Positions 28,101-43,100 are shown, counted from the stretch's first letter. The stretch: 64,000 nucleotides of DNA from Alentia gelatinosa (GCA_950022655.1 OX465590.1:37647218-37711217); one strand, 5' to 3'. Translations and numbers: made by a program. The notes: generated from the sequence alone by a model not told the origin.

Positions 28101-31100
28101 CTGTCGACTGTGATATCGCCATTTAGTTCCCGCCGATGAGTGTGTTGCCTCCTCCACTTATACCGTTGTAGCACGCGACAAAAGGCCACCATCTGGTCGC
28201 TGTGCGGGCAGCATGTGATTCTCCTTTGTGGTTATGCTCTAGGCCCAAAGGAACACTCCCTTAAAAATTTCATACACAGTGGCAATAATATTGTGGACAC
28301 CTTTGGGATTGACAACAACTACCTATTACAGTGGGCTCTGCATCATTCCCCTATACTTTGTTGTACTGTATTGGAGCCTAAGCATATCCAATATTTGAGG
28401 CATTATAACACATAATTGGTAGACAAGCTATGATGTGGGTAATGCGGTCATGAAGTACCAGCCCTTTAACCACAGGTAAATGTCTCAGTTGTGTCTTACC
28501 TGTGCTTGGGAACGAACTCTGTGAGGATGAATCTCAGACTGCCTACAGACGTTGTAAAGACCTATAATAGAAAAACAGATACATTCAACATGGTGATTCT
28601 TTATTGATAACAATTGTGTTTCGGTTCTATAGTGTTTGTCAGGAGATATGGTTTCGATGACATAATCCTTCTATACTTAGAAAATATATATGAAAATATG
28701 ATATAAGGAAAAGAGATAGTTTGACGTGGCAATAAACACCACTATGGCGAGCAATACAAAAATCGTTGATATAAAGATAAATGATTCTATTCTTTTAGAT
28801 GTGGCTAAAAACTATTGTTTCTCAACTTTATTTACTTTTCAAGGCAGCATCCAGCTGAAGGCAGCCATTTAATGCATGCCCATGTCTCCCTTTCTCAGTT
28901 AAGGCCATTCAAAAAAACCAACTTGTTTCTCATCACCAAGCCATGAAAAATATGATGAGGGCTTTAGACATACAGTAAAACCCTGCGTAAGCAGTCACCC
29001 CCAGTTCCGGGCCAAAGTGTCCGCTTATGCGGGGTGTCTGCGTACGCCGGGTTTTCAGATTTATACTGTTTATACATCGAAAGCATCCCTGGCATCATGA
29101 GCTTTAATTTGATACAAAATACACATACTTTTCATAATTTCTATTAAGGTTCATATTATTCTAACAACAACAACAAAATCTTCTAAAATCGTTTTTGCAG
29201 ATGCGCGCGGTGATGAGAAACAAGTTTTTTTTAGTAGCCTAAAAGAATTTTCTTTTTCTTTAAAAAAAAAAGAAAAGACTTTTAAGACTTATAAGAGTAT
29301 TACTAAATTTATTATAATCATTTATTTATTGTATAACTTCATGAGTTTTTAAGTTTTAGTTTTAGTTTTAGATACACCACTTACAGCATACACTTTGTCA
29401 GTTACCTGTTTTTATTTAAAGTATTTCTTTTATAATGACTTATTTATTTATTGTATAACTTCATGAGTTTAGTTTTCTGAGACAGTATTAAATACACCAC
29501 TTACGGCATACACTTTGTCAGTTACCTGTTTTTATTTAAAGTATTTCTTTTATAATGACTTATTTATTTATTGTATAACTTCATGAGTTTAGTTTTCTGA
29601 GACAGTATTAAATACACCACTTACGGCATACACTTTGTCAGTTACCTGTTTTTATTTAGAGTATTTCTTTTATAATGACTTATTCATTTATTGTATAACT
29701 TCATGAGTTTTTAAGTTTTAGTTTTAGTTTTAGGGGTTTAGAATACGAGGCGTGAGCACTTCTGACCACAGCAGGAAAAAAAAGAAAAAAAAAAAGTTTT
29801 AGTTTTAGATACACCACTTACAGCATACACTTTGTCCTTGAGCGCCTTGTTGACGAGGAAGATGGCGGCCCGCATCATGACCTTGGCCTCCTCCTTGGAG
29901 GCGCTCGACTCGAGGGCCGCCATCACACTCTGCATCTCATTGAGCGACTCCTCGCGGAACGACCACGTCTTAGAGTAGGCCTTAGAAACCTGCGACAAGA
30001 GGAGAAACACAAGAATTTTCTTTTTAATATAAACATTTGCTTTATTTCAAAATCTTTTAATGAATATATACAACATTTCCTTTATTTCACTTTTCATTTT
30101 TCAATTGTCACTTCCGTGATTCTCTGTTACATTGTCTTCCTTTTCTTTACCTTACATCTATTTCATTTGCTTGAGGTCTCTAGGTTGCTCTGTCTTTTTT
30201 GTTCTTTTACCTATAAAAACTGATCCCTGAAGAAGGTATTAAAAGTACCGAAACATGTCGGAATATACACCAAACTTTGAAGCCTCCTTATAATTTCATT
30301 CAAGAAGACTAGTCTAGTTCGGTTTTGAGGGAATATCTTGTTTATTTCATTCTAAAACAAAGTAATAGACCTTGCTTTCTCTAATGCCTAACTTATTCCT
30401 ACTCTAACACAAGTTTCCACCCTTTGATTTGTTTTTTCATCATTGCCTTCTCCTGTTAAGAGGTACAATGAAGGAACTGCATCAAAATTCGTAGCTACTG
30501 AAAATATGGCATGAGGTTTGGTTGTGGAGTAATCTCAAAAGGCAAAGCTGAGTGAGATTACATAGCAGACCAAAATGAATGGTGTATTTGCAGTAACTAT
30601 GGACTGTACGTGATTCAGATTTTATCTCACCCCCATCACTGACTAACTGGCTAACGTTTGTGTCATCTTCGTGTCATCCCTGATTAAGTATTTATTACAA
30701 TACTCATTGGGAGTTGAGTATGAGTTCCTAATATTAAGTCTATGGGGAACGCATACCATGGGTGTGACAAAGTAAAAGCTAATGTCGTAACAAACTAAAA
30801 AAAACAGGTTGGTTCTTTAGGTAATAAAAGGACAACAGTTTTCTGTCAATAAAAAATTATCATACTATAGCTATTTCTCCCTTTAATCATTCATTATGTT
30901 GGTTGTTGGGTAGTTTAACGTCCAATATGTTCCATTAGACTTACTTTGGGTTTGATGGTGATCGAATCTACGAGATGAATTTAGGTAGAAATCACACCCC
31001 TACACATTTACCAAAATGAGAGTTCTTTCAGTTCCCACACTACACAAACATGGTATGAGAACGACTGGCCTTTGATATAGCAGTAAACCTACCACTGCTG

Positions 31101-34100
31101 GGGATGAAGGAGAAAAGTGGCTGCAGTGGGACTCAAAACAAAAAAAAAGTCCTCCAACCTTGGTATTAGAAGTCCAGTGCCATAACCACTGAGCTAACTC
31201 CCCCTGCCCCTATTACTCACTAACTTTTTCACCTTCAGTAGTGAAGATCACCTACCCGGGGGGCAAAATCGTGGCGCTCAGGGAGCTTCATCAAAATTGA
31301 ATAGCTCAAATCTTAATACGTGGCTAAGGTGTCACTTGCTCGAGCTACCGCATCAAACTGACAGAGCAGTCGTCTGCTCGCGTTATTTATAGTCAGACCA
31401 CTCGCTACCAAGGCGACGTTGACAACCGAACAAAGCGTATGGTGACGCCGATTGTTGACATGATGACATCACGGTTTCGGGGGGGGGGGGGGGGGGGGTG
31501 TTCCTGATTTGGTGTTATATGAAATATAAAAAAAAGTTTTAAAAAAATTGAAAGGCTCAACTTACCAAAGGTAACTCGAACACTTCTATGGCCTGGCCGG
31601 CTTCGCGCATATCCTGCCCTGTCATCTTTTCTGGCTCCCCAGGTCCTCCTGTTGTATCTATCAACACGAGGAAAGAGAACAGGAGTTACTACATGAAGGT
31701 ATCATGATAACTCCCTCCTATTATGAGCAAAACTAAATCATCAATAGATACCAGTGTGTTACTGAGGTACAAGGATGAGGTTCTACTACACGAGATTATT
31801 CCTGCCATGGTGAAGGAATGGTCCAGGAATGTATGGTCATTATGGTTTAAGTGAGGTATTAACATAGCTATAGCAGATGAGTGATTAAAGTTTTGTTCAA
31901 TCACAATCTGCCTTAAAGCATACATCTGCACAATTATTAACAAATCAACAGCGAAAGCAGCAACATTGAGAACCGGCTATAGTCAGGTCACTAATACTGG
32001 ATTAAATCATAGTTGTATTTTGAATCAAGCAATAGGACACTGCACTCGCTATCTAAGAACAAGAATATATATTAAGATCTAGAACATGCGAAAATATATC
32101 ATAGAAGTCTGTGAAAATAAGGAGATACATAAATACAGGTTACCGATAAGGAAATATCTATAGAGAAGAAAAATACATGCTATTTTGAAGTAAAGAATCC
32201 CTTTAGATTGGGCCATTCAGGTATTATGTCAGGCCTATCAAGACAGTTTTGAGAATATTGAACACAGAACCTGAGAAATGTACACTTCCCTTACAGAACT
32301 AGTAATGGTACATTGGCAAAAAAGGCATTATATGACAATGAAATAACACTCATTTGAAACAAAGCAAGATGCGCTAGAAGCCAGATATAGAAATGATTAC
32401 AGCAATACTGAGGTCTACAGTAGAAACTCTTGAAATTCCAAAATGGAGAGTCTCTATATTTCACTAATCACACAACCCGACAAGCTGCAAGGCGCCGCCA
32501 CATGCCAGTAGATAGTCGCACAAGAAGGGCTGGACTGGAGCATTTTCTTTTCTTTTTAATTCATTAAAATTCTTTTTGAGATACTCGACATTGTTTTCAG
32601 AAAATATGACATTCAGTATGTTTCCAATAAAGTTGTTGTTGATGAAATAAAAAAAAACTGCGACATGAAATGAAAAAAAAGTTTCAACATTACAAAGAAC
32701 ATTATGTAGGTAGCTTCTTGCTATACTATACACCTCGAGTCCAGCCCAATGTAGTGGTTAGTATACCTTTCTTTTTTGTTGTATTTTTTGGGGCTCGTTT
32801 CGGCTTAGCTACAGGCATTTTCTCTGTAGGAAGTTAGTCATTTCTAGAGTATTAGAAAATATGACTAAAACACGAATCGTTTCATTGTGTATCCTTTTTC
32901 CTATAAATTATACGACTGCCTAAACCACCTTGATAGCTTCAGGATTGCTTATTTTCATCTGATCAAAGTACATGCATTACCACCTTCTAGGATGTACATC
33001 TTTTCTGAGGACCTCGTACACCTTTCTATTATGCTCTAGGACAAGTTTTTTTTTGTATTTAGGACAAGCCATAGATAATTGTGAGGCCTTGTTTTAACAG
33101 TGAAAGTTATCTTGGTCTTTAAAGGCGCTAACAATCTAGGAAACTAAACATGTTCATATCAGAGAAAACTGATCCCGTGGTATTTAGAGTGAAGGCATTT
33201 ATCCTCTTTACACAACTGTGAGCATCCACAGACTGATCCTTTGGCATCTTCATAAGAGCTACTCTTCAATGTTAGTAACAGTTATGGGTTATATTCAGGT
33301 GTGCCATATGAAATCGTTTAACAAAGACATTTTGTTGTAAATTAGTTCTTTGTTGTAAATTAGTTCATCTGTTACTGTTGTGACAAACCAATTTATCCTA
33401 CCCCTCATATAAATCTCCATAGACTTGTCATGGTGTGACTGTATGCCACGGTTATGCTATACAATATTTATACACCACGCATAACATATGAAGTTAAAAA
33501 CACATGATAGAGTAGGATAAAATATAAACGTCACTAAATTTTATATGATTGTTTACATAGCGTTCTTTGCCTTTTGCTACAGATATCACTCAGCTCTGCT
33601 TCATGCTATCATTCCACAAAGACAACTCACACCATAAATACAATCATATGAAATCTCGTGATGTTTCATGATGATATATGTGGAGTTGTAAATATCATCT
33701 AAATCAACATACCAGCTTCTTCCTTTGGTGGCTCTGGTTCGGGTTCAGGTTCAACGTCATTCCTGAAAATTATAAGTTTTCCTACAATTATTACAAGTCT
33801 TGTAGCTATAAGGAGCTCGCGTTGAGACAGGACGTAGATGAAGTTTAGGATGGGAAGCCAAGGATGAAGTGGAGGTAAGCTATGGAGGAAATTTAAATAC
33901 AGAATGACCTATAAACAGTTCCTTTTTACTGTCATACTAATCATATTTCTAGTCATTAAACGACCCAGCTTGCACAAAATCATTTAAAACAAATTTGTAC
34001 CAACTACCAATGGGTAAGCAAAGTTGACCTAATAATAGTTTTACCGTCGAACCAGTGCTTTATAAAACAGCTTCCTCTTTTGGAAAATACATGAATATAT

Positions 34101-37100
34101 GATGTAAATTCAAATCACAAATATGGCGTTTCTCTATAACTACTATAGATACATTATGAGTAGTATACACCAGGTGATATAAAGCGTGAGTTCCACCAGA
34201 CAAAATGGTTCATCGGAAAGTTTACGGTCTTTTCAGAATATATGGAAAAATATTGTATCGTTATACAAATCTTTTGGACATGGTGAGTGGACATGGTGAG
34301 TAGCGCCCGAAACTATCAGTAAAGATTTGGGCGTGCTTCCACCACCATCACAACTTATACAATTTTTTTCAGATTTGTTTACAATCCCGCCTGTTTTCCA
34401 TTTAGGCAGGTTTCGGCATTGATTGGTCGTTTAGTGGAATCCACGCTTAACGCAGGCAACTAATTGTGCAAGGCCTCTGGCAATGCCATTATGAGAAACA
34501 CTGTGTATCGTACGCAATTCTATTCCTTAACTATTCACCATCTGCAGGTGTCCAAACTCTTAATGCTATGCTGATAAATGTATAACCATCACAAAAGCTT
34601 GGGGTCATGAAAATGAACTTCTTATCATCATCCTATATTATATGGAAAATTCTGGCTTAAAAGAAACACATCCACACATTGCAATCAAAAAGCATCAGCA
34701 AAAATCTTATGGGCTTTAATATAACTGTGTGAAATATTAAATCTTCAAACCCACAACCTCAATCTTATGGAACTTGATAAAACACCACACTTATTATTGG
34801 GATTTCCAAGCGTTGTGGGGAGCCAGTGCTGGTAGTTGACTTACTTTGCCGTTGGTAGGGGCCGATCGTCGTAAGGGACGAGGGGGATTTCTTCTTCAGG
34901 GGGGTTGCTGTTGAGGATTCAATGTGGATTTTGTTTGATGATAACTGACATATTTTAACACCCAGATCACCCTGTTGCATATACACATCATCAACTTTAT
35001 CTTCTGGTAATATCAGAACCAAATAAAGATGTTTTAGATATTTTGTGTTGTTCATGGTGTTGTACCTTGCAAGAAGATATATGTGCAAATGAATAAATGA
35101 TGTAGTTTGGATCTTATTAGATCATGAATTATTGTGTAAATACACTAGAAAATTGGATACAAGTTATATTATATATATCAGTAAATGTAACTTATGGAAA
35201 GTACATATGGTATCCCTGCAATCACTGCTTTGGAAATGAATAAGTATACATTTACTTATAAATGAACCTTGATAAAGTCCATGTAATGGGCGAAAAATCG
35301 GTTCATAATAAATGCCAATTAATAATCAGATTTACTTGATGGTTATGCTATTCATTATCAAACCATCTTATAAGTACTCATAAATATTGTTTTTAAAACA
35401 AGAGATGAGTTTTCTTAGCAGAGAAACATCCCTGTACTGCCAAACAGTGAGCATATCAGATAACCCAAGTATATAACTTTGGCAATCATATGCCTATTCA
35501 ACCAGGGAAGGTTTTGAACCATAAATCTAGTACGTGATAAAACCTAGATCAAACGTATATCGTTAATGAATCAGATCACATTTCTCCCAAAATATGCCCA
35601 TGTACAAACAGAATATTCCTGTAATGCACACTGTTAGTTACCTTTCTCTCATGAGTAAGTTGATTAATGTTTTCCCTTTCATGGTTTTGCAAAAGCCACT
35701 TTTTTACTTATATCAAATTGAATCATAATATCCCGAAAGCAAAAATATTAGGTTTACCATATAGAAACGAATACAAGTTGAACTACTGCTCTCGTTGATT
35801 TTATATAAATTATAAAAATGATTTGTGAAAACTGCTAAAAAAGGAATAAAGGTGTACATTAGTTAGCGATTGGAACTGAATAACTCACATTGTGAGTTTT
35901 CAATTACTAAAAAGAAAATCAATTATGGGAAATTATAACTCCTAATATTCTGTTTATTTTCCTTTTATTTTGAGATTCGTCTGATAAATATATTGCGGTA
36001 GTATGTATCTTTTTTTCTGCTGTGGCTATAGTGACATGTTTGAGCGTCATCTAAATTTGACAAAATGAGGAGTTCTTCTACCTCAGTTTGTTAAATCTAT
36101 TCAGAATACTGAAACTGAAAGACACACACTGTCCAAAATCCAAGATAAAACGGGTGTTCAATAACAGGAAAAGAAACAGAAATAAAACTGCTCTCAGGTA
36201 AACACGGAACGATTGAGTGGAACAGAAACAAATAAAAACAACAACAAAAACCGTAGAAACTAATGCAGAACACGCTCGGTCAAAACTCACAGTTCGGAAA
36301 CTAGTGGCAACTCGTCAGGTACGAGCGGAGGACTTAGGAGGGAAACGGTACAGAAACATGGGGAGTCAGTGTGTATGGTACAGGCGACTTCCCATTGTCC
36401 TGGTCTAACCACCGCCCTTCTAGCGATCACACGGCAAGTACAAATCCAAGGTCATAGATATAGATGATATATAGTTCTTTAAGGGGGCCATCCATAAAGT
36501 ATATATCCAAAAACTTTTTACCATTAACCGTGTGAATGGCTGCCATTGACTAATACTCCCAGTTTACGAGTACAAGCTATACATAGCTGGATTTACCTAG
36601 AAAACCTATAACATGTTATTGTTCAATATGAACCACACAAGGACTGAACGTTATGATGAAGACTTGGAAGTATATGGACTATAAATTTCGTTGAAGTGTT
36701 CATTGTAACTTACAAATTTGAGTATAAATAAGAGAATTTTTCTGGTTCGATTCACTTTGTAATCTGAAAGCCCTGAAGAAGGGACGCAAGTTCCGAAACG
36801 TCAGCGGAGTTATCAAATATAGAAGTCTGTATGGATAACATGAAACCTTGATTCTGGTGTTTGAGTTTTCTTGTCAAGTTTAGGGGTTGTTCTGATTTAT
36901 CCAAAATTTTAGAAAACTTAGACCCCCGACTCCCCTCCTAATTCAAATATGCTCCCTCTAGAACAAAGAAGGAGCACACGCAAAATTTCCTAAATTTTAT
37001 ACTCCACCCAACCCACCTCAATGCGTACGTACTTTATGGATGGCCACTAGGCTATTAACAAAGTTCATTATTCATAAAGTAAGTAATTAACCCTTTAAGG

Positions 37101-40100
37101 ACGGGTGCTTACGGCCGAGGTAACCCCTTGAAGGCGGGACATGTTGGCTGTTTGTCCTGCTAGGGGACGGGCACATAATGGTTAAAACCCATAATTTGAA
37201 TGTTTAATCACGTGATAAAAGATATATAACGAAATATTTTATTTCTTCTGAATAGAAATATTAAATGTGGTGTTAGACCTACATTCTGTTAAAATTTGCT
37301 TAATATTGCTCCATTATTTCCTAGTTAAAAACGAATTTGTGTGTTTTTGAGAAATGATGCCTCAAGGCATCATTCGCCCTGGGCTGGATGATGCCTCTAG
37401 GCATCATTCGCCCTTAAAGGTTTTTTTTTTTTTTAAAGGTGGCAGTTAACCCATTCACGGCGGGTGATGCCATATGGCATCAACCGTGCTAGGGCGGGAT
37501 GATGCCATATGGCATCATCTGTGCTGGGGCGGGTGATGCCAAAAGGCATCATTTTTTTTAATTTGAAAATTTTCGTTTTTGTGGAATGAAATAGGAAATA
37601 TTGGTTATATACATGTAGTCATGAAATGTTCACAGAATATAGATGAAACACCCAGGTAATGATTATGGGTGAAATGAACATTGAGGTTAATGATTGCATA
37701 TTTTATTATGTTCTAAACTATTGAACTATCACAATAGGCCTGATACTTCCCGCCCCCTGGCGGTATACATTAGCCCTAGTATCCGCCCCTCACCACATAC
37801 TATTGCCACAGGTACCCGCCTTTAAAGGGTTAAAGGGTTTCTTTGTAGTAGCATGTTTCGCTATTTCATCATTGATTTTTAGTCTCCATAATTTACTATC
37901 AGTGATAGAACGGGACGCCTACTTCAACAGTGGATTAAGTTAGGGCAACAGCAAGTTTCTATTGATGACAAATAACTCTTCAAATGACTATTCAAAGATC
38001 AATATCATAGATCCTTTACAGAATCTTTGCAAAAATCATGGAAGGTGAATGATTTTGAAGCCTTATTATCAACTATTTTATCAGTCACACTGAAGAAGAA
38101 CTACGACGGTCACTTTTTTAATACTTCTTTATTGCTTTTGTAAAAACTACATGGCCTTTCTTATTTTACAGAATATGTTTAGTATCATCTTACATGAACA
38201 TTACTATGTTGTTTTTTTCACAATGGTTGCTACGTTATAACATGGCAACAGGCTGGTATTAGATCGAATTCTGGTCAAATTCAAGGTAGCGTCGGCCGCA
38301 GTGGACGTGTTTAAGCCTCGTCCCCTAATTTTGAACGTTATTATGTGTGCAGCTGATATCAATGTAAAAAGTAATCTTAAAGTAGTGAATAGTGGAAACA
38401 AGACGAGGTTACGTCCTCTTGCCACTGCGAGTGGCAGTTATAGAACTCGACCGAACCACCAGCATACCGTACTAAGAAGAAACTGCACGAGATCCGTAGC
38501 TACTGAACATATGCCACCAGTTTGGGATGTGGAGTAATCTCACGAGGCAAATCCAAGTAAGATTATATAGCAAAACAAACTGAATAGCATATTTCTAATG
38601 GCTATGGATTGAGTGCGGTTCAGATTTTATTAGCCCTATCTTTGACTAATTGTTTAAAATTTGTGACACCATCCGCCATTGAGTGGGTTTTTTAACAATA
38701 CTCCATGGGCGTTGGATATGAGTTTCTAATGTGAAGTCTAAAGGGTCGGGGGATGCGAGGGGTGAGATAATGTCGGTAATGACACCACAGCAGTGATGTC
38801 CTATTACCACTCCCTAGAACTACCATGGAGATACATAGTGACTAGCAACCTGAATAGAATTAATTTCTGTACAATATTGGATAATTTTTATTTTTTTATA
38901 TATATAGGGTGCATTAAGGTCAGACTGATGTCATTCCTGTTGCAGTTGTTTAAAGTCGGTGTTCCATTGGCCCACATGAATTTGACGAAATTAGTCGCAG
39001 CGTCTGGCAGCGTTTTAACCTACTTCATCAGTGTAGAAGTCAGAATGTAATGTATGTATGAGTCAGCTATAACGTCCTAATTACGTTACAACTTGAATTC
39101 TAAACTATGGGCAATATTATAAAAAAAACCTTATTGTGCTCGAAAATTATAACTCTTAAAAACTGAAATCTTAAGAGCTCAATAACAAATGGGTGGGAAA
39201 TTAAAAATGGAAAATAGTAAGTAAAAAACACCTTATGTTTGTAGGGCACAGACGACTTACAGTTGGTGATTAACCGAGCCCAGGTTTTGCTGAGGGGGTT
39301 GGGGGTGGGCGGGGAAATGGGACTGTGAGCGGGAGGGATGCTTCGTTCTCTCAGAGGGACTAGACCTAAGGAAATCAGAGGTATAGAATATACTGTATGA
39401 AATGAGATGGATTCTCATGGCCTCATTTACAATGATTTAATGTTCTTATTTTAAGAAGAAGATCTCCAATCATTTAGGTGGGTTTCCAGTTTATTTCATA
39501 TTTTGAATTATATCTGTTTATCTGATTGAATTGTTTAGAGCAGGGATGAGTTGTGACAATGGAAAAAAATCGAAAATCGAAAACGCTTATAAAAAAGAAT
39601 CATTTATGACATTATTAGGAAGAGAATGGCTCTCAATCGATATTTATTCTAACACTGTCAGTGTTGCCGATGTATATTAAATGTCAGAATTCCGTCATTT
39701 GTCGAAAAATTTGCATCTTTGTTAGAAAGTTCAGTATTGTTAAAATAATTTACCCGTGACTAGAATGATCAAGTAAACAGATGGAAGTGTAGCACTGTAG
39801 TGTAATATCCTATCGAACATCATAATCTATATTTTCATATCACTAGTGCAGTAAACTGGAATGAATCATATAATAATGCAGATTAATTATCTCTGCCATA
39901 CCCTCCAAATTCCTTGACCTGTATCATAATCTATGTAACCCTTCTCTAGGAGTGTAAAAACCCTTATTTAATAGCAGGTGGTTCCATTGCAGAAGTTGAT
40001 TAGAACATAGACAACCCGATAGAAATGCAGGCTTTTTCCAGGCTTTTCCAGGCTCTAATATTTTTTTCAAGGCACATAACAATGTGAATGAATACCATCT

Positions 40101-43100
40101 TGCTAATGAATGAAAAGTTATTTTTTGTTTTTCGAAGGGTGCATATCATATCTGGTTACTGTTTTTAAAACCATATCTGATTCATCACCAAATGTAGTTA
40201 AGCCTTCATCTTCCTTACTACCTGTGTTATTTCAGCGGTTTGGGATAGATATCTTCGATATTCTTCCTTTTTTTGCCAATTTTAAATATGAAGACAAATA
40301 ATCCAAGTCACTGACATTTCAGAAGCAATCAGGTACTGTAGTTAAGGAAAGCTAATAATGACCAGAATTTCATAGACCAAAAAAAAAGTTTTTATGCAAA
40401 ACTAAATTTTCCAGGCTCTTCCAGGTTTTTTCCAGGCTCTCTGTGAGAATTTCAGACTTTTCCAGGCCTGGAAAACCCAAAAGCATAATTCCAGACACTT
40501 CCCCTCAGGGCGGTAGAAAGTTCCGTTACAATAGTTTAAGTTTAAGAGGAATCCTGAATCAAACACGATTTTTATGTGTGGGAACTCTCCTGGAGAAAAT
40601 CGGCACCCCGATTTTCTTAAATCGGGCCCCGATTTTCTTAAATCGGGCCCCGATTTTATCCAATTTTTTTTTTTTTTTACATGCTACAGCAACGTCTCTA
40701 TAAGGGCCATCCATAAAGTACGTACGTACTGAGGGGGGGGGTGGAGGGATAAAAAATTACAGAAATTTTGCGTATGCTCCTTCTTTGTTCTATTGCGTAC
40801 ACGATCGGGAGGGAGGGGGTGGAGGTAAAAGATTTCAGAAATTCTGTGTACGTACTTTATGGATGGCCCCATACCATATCAAACACGATCTCTACTAGAT
40901 CTGGTAGTACACTGAGCGGTGGGGAGTGAGAGGCCTACCTTTTGATGGCGGGCAGCGGCCGCTCGTCGTAGGGAGTGCGGGACGGCGGGTCCTCGTGCGG
41001 GGTGGGCGGCTGCGGCGGGTTGGGCAGCTCCGTCAGTCGCGGGGGGGTCGCCTGTCGCGAGGGTTCTAGGTCTACTACTTGTGGGTGTCGAGTCTGGATA
41101 TGGAAAAAATATAAGCAAAATCAAAACAGGACGAGGCAACGTAAAAAAAATTAATTTTTAAAAATTGAATGGCAGGGATGTCAGTTGTGGTTAGCAAAAA
41201 AAGGTGAAGATATTTTTGAATGGACTTTTTAGCCCTATAAAGACCGGAAAAACATGGGAAAATGTCGGTTTCGGCCATAGTATGAGGCTGAGGGTCTGTG
41301 GGGAGGTTCAAACCACGATTTTATTGATGTGACTGAGGCTCAGTTAGTATTATCATTATTTTATACATCGAAAAAGAATTATGTATATTGAAAAAGAAAA
41401 AGTAGATTTCCCCGGGGAAAATGAAAAACCGATATAACTTGAGTAGATGGCAGTAATGGAACTATTCAGGCTAGAATGGTTAGAAGAGTATGTCTTACCA
41501 AACACTTATAGCCTATTCCTTTGTTGGAAACTTAATTTTAAAGTATATTTGATTAATTTTGCTTAGTTAACAGAAGCATTGATACTCTTTCATCTCACCC
41601 CTGGTACTTTTTTCCTCAGAAACTTAACATTGGAACCTCATACTCAATGCCCGCAGAGAAAATACTCAATGGATCATGAGGTTACAAACTTTAGCCAATT
41701 AGTCAGTGAGAGGGATGAGATAAAATCTGAACCGCACTCGATCCGTAGCCACTGAAAATGAACCATTCGTTTTGGTCTGCAACATAATTTCACTCAGCTT
41801 TGCCTAGTGAGATTACTCCACAACCAAAACTCATTGCATAACTTCAGCAGCTACGGATCTTGACGCAGTTCTTTGTTATTATATCAACCTTGGTATTTTC
41901 CCCCATAGACTTAAAAGTGGGAACTCTTACTCATGGAATCTTTAGAAAAAATACTCAATGGGGGATTGTATCACAAATGTTAGCCAATTAGTCAATGTGA
42001 AGGGTGAGATAGATTCAGAAACCTATTCAAGTTTTCGGTCAGAGCTCAATCCCATCTTGTTTGAATCAATACGTAATTCACGCGGCTTTGGCATGTGAAT
42101 AACTACCCTATTCAAACTCGATTGGGTAAGAGCTCTGACTGTAAACTTTCATAGGTTTCCACTATATTATCCTACCCCTAATAAAACACGCTATAGGCTT
42201 AACATGGGATTTGTTTATATCACGAGTGTGACATAAAGTGTGGTTCATGTCAATACTTTCTAATATTGAAAAAATGTGGAGATGGGGTAGGATAAAATCT
42301 AGACGCCACTTGTTTGACTTTGAGTTTACCTATGTACCTCATTTTTTTGTCTCTGTAATGTCACTCGTCTTCGACTCATCAAATTACAGAGCCAACAAAA
42401 TGCGTGACATAAATAAACTCAAGACTCAAAATTGTGACTTCTCTTGATATTACTACATACCACAAGTAAAGCTCCTTATCCCTGGTCTAACATCAACCTG
42501 AGACTTACTCCTGCCAGCTCCAGTAGGTCCTCCAGTTCCAGCTGCTTGTACATCTGGAGGCGGTACTCCTCCATCTGAGTCTTTTTAAGCTTGGCCTTTT
42601 CGTAGTCTTCGGCTTCGACAGCTTGGCGTTTCTCCACCTCAAACTTGCCCAGTTTCTCTCCGACCTGCAGAAAACATAGTAACTGAGCCCATAGGGATGG
42701 CCTTTTCGAGTTCTTCTGTGTCATATAAAATATGTCCTGACGCAGGAGGGAATGGGATCCCTACGGATTCAGGTTTTTTTTACGCCTAGAATTGACAAAA
42801 AAAACCCATTTTATTCACTTGCTGAGTTATCGATCCATAGCTCATTCAGTACGTCTCAGTGAGCCTAAACATTATTTATACTGCACCCCTAGCAGCAGGT
42901 AGTATTTCATAGGCAATTGGGCATAGGTATATGATAATAACCCATAAAGGACACATCTTAAAGTGCTGTAAGCTGTACGTGTGTACGTAGTAAGATAAGA
43001 CAGCTCTGTACCAGTGGTTGAAGTTTGTTGGTTTTTTTTACTTGCATTATCATGCATCGTAGCTTTTACAATGTTCTCATCAAATCATTTGACCTTGAAT

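Noticed and set aside
29401..29640. CRISPR-like regular array
   Set aside because: Head-to-tail identical 120-base units with no unique spacers; a eukaryotic tandem repeat.
34765..35088. 107-aa minus ORF
   Set aside because: Covers exon 13 in a different frame from the one required by exon 14; the remainder is intron.
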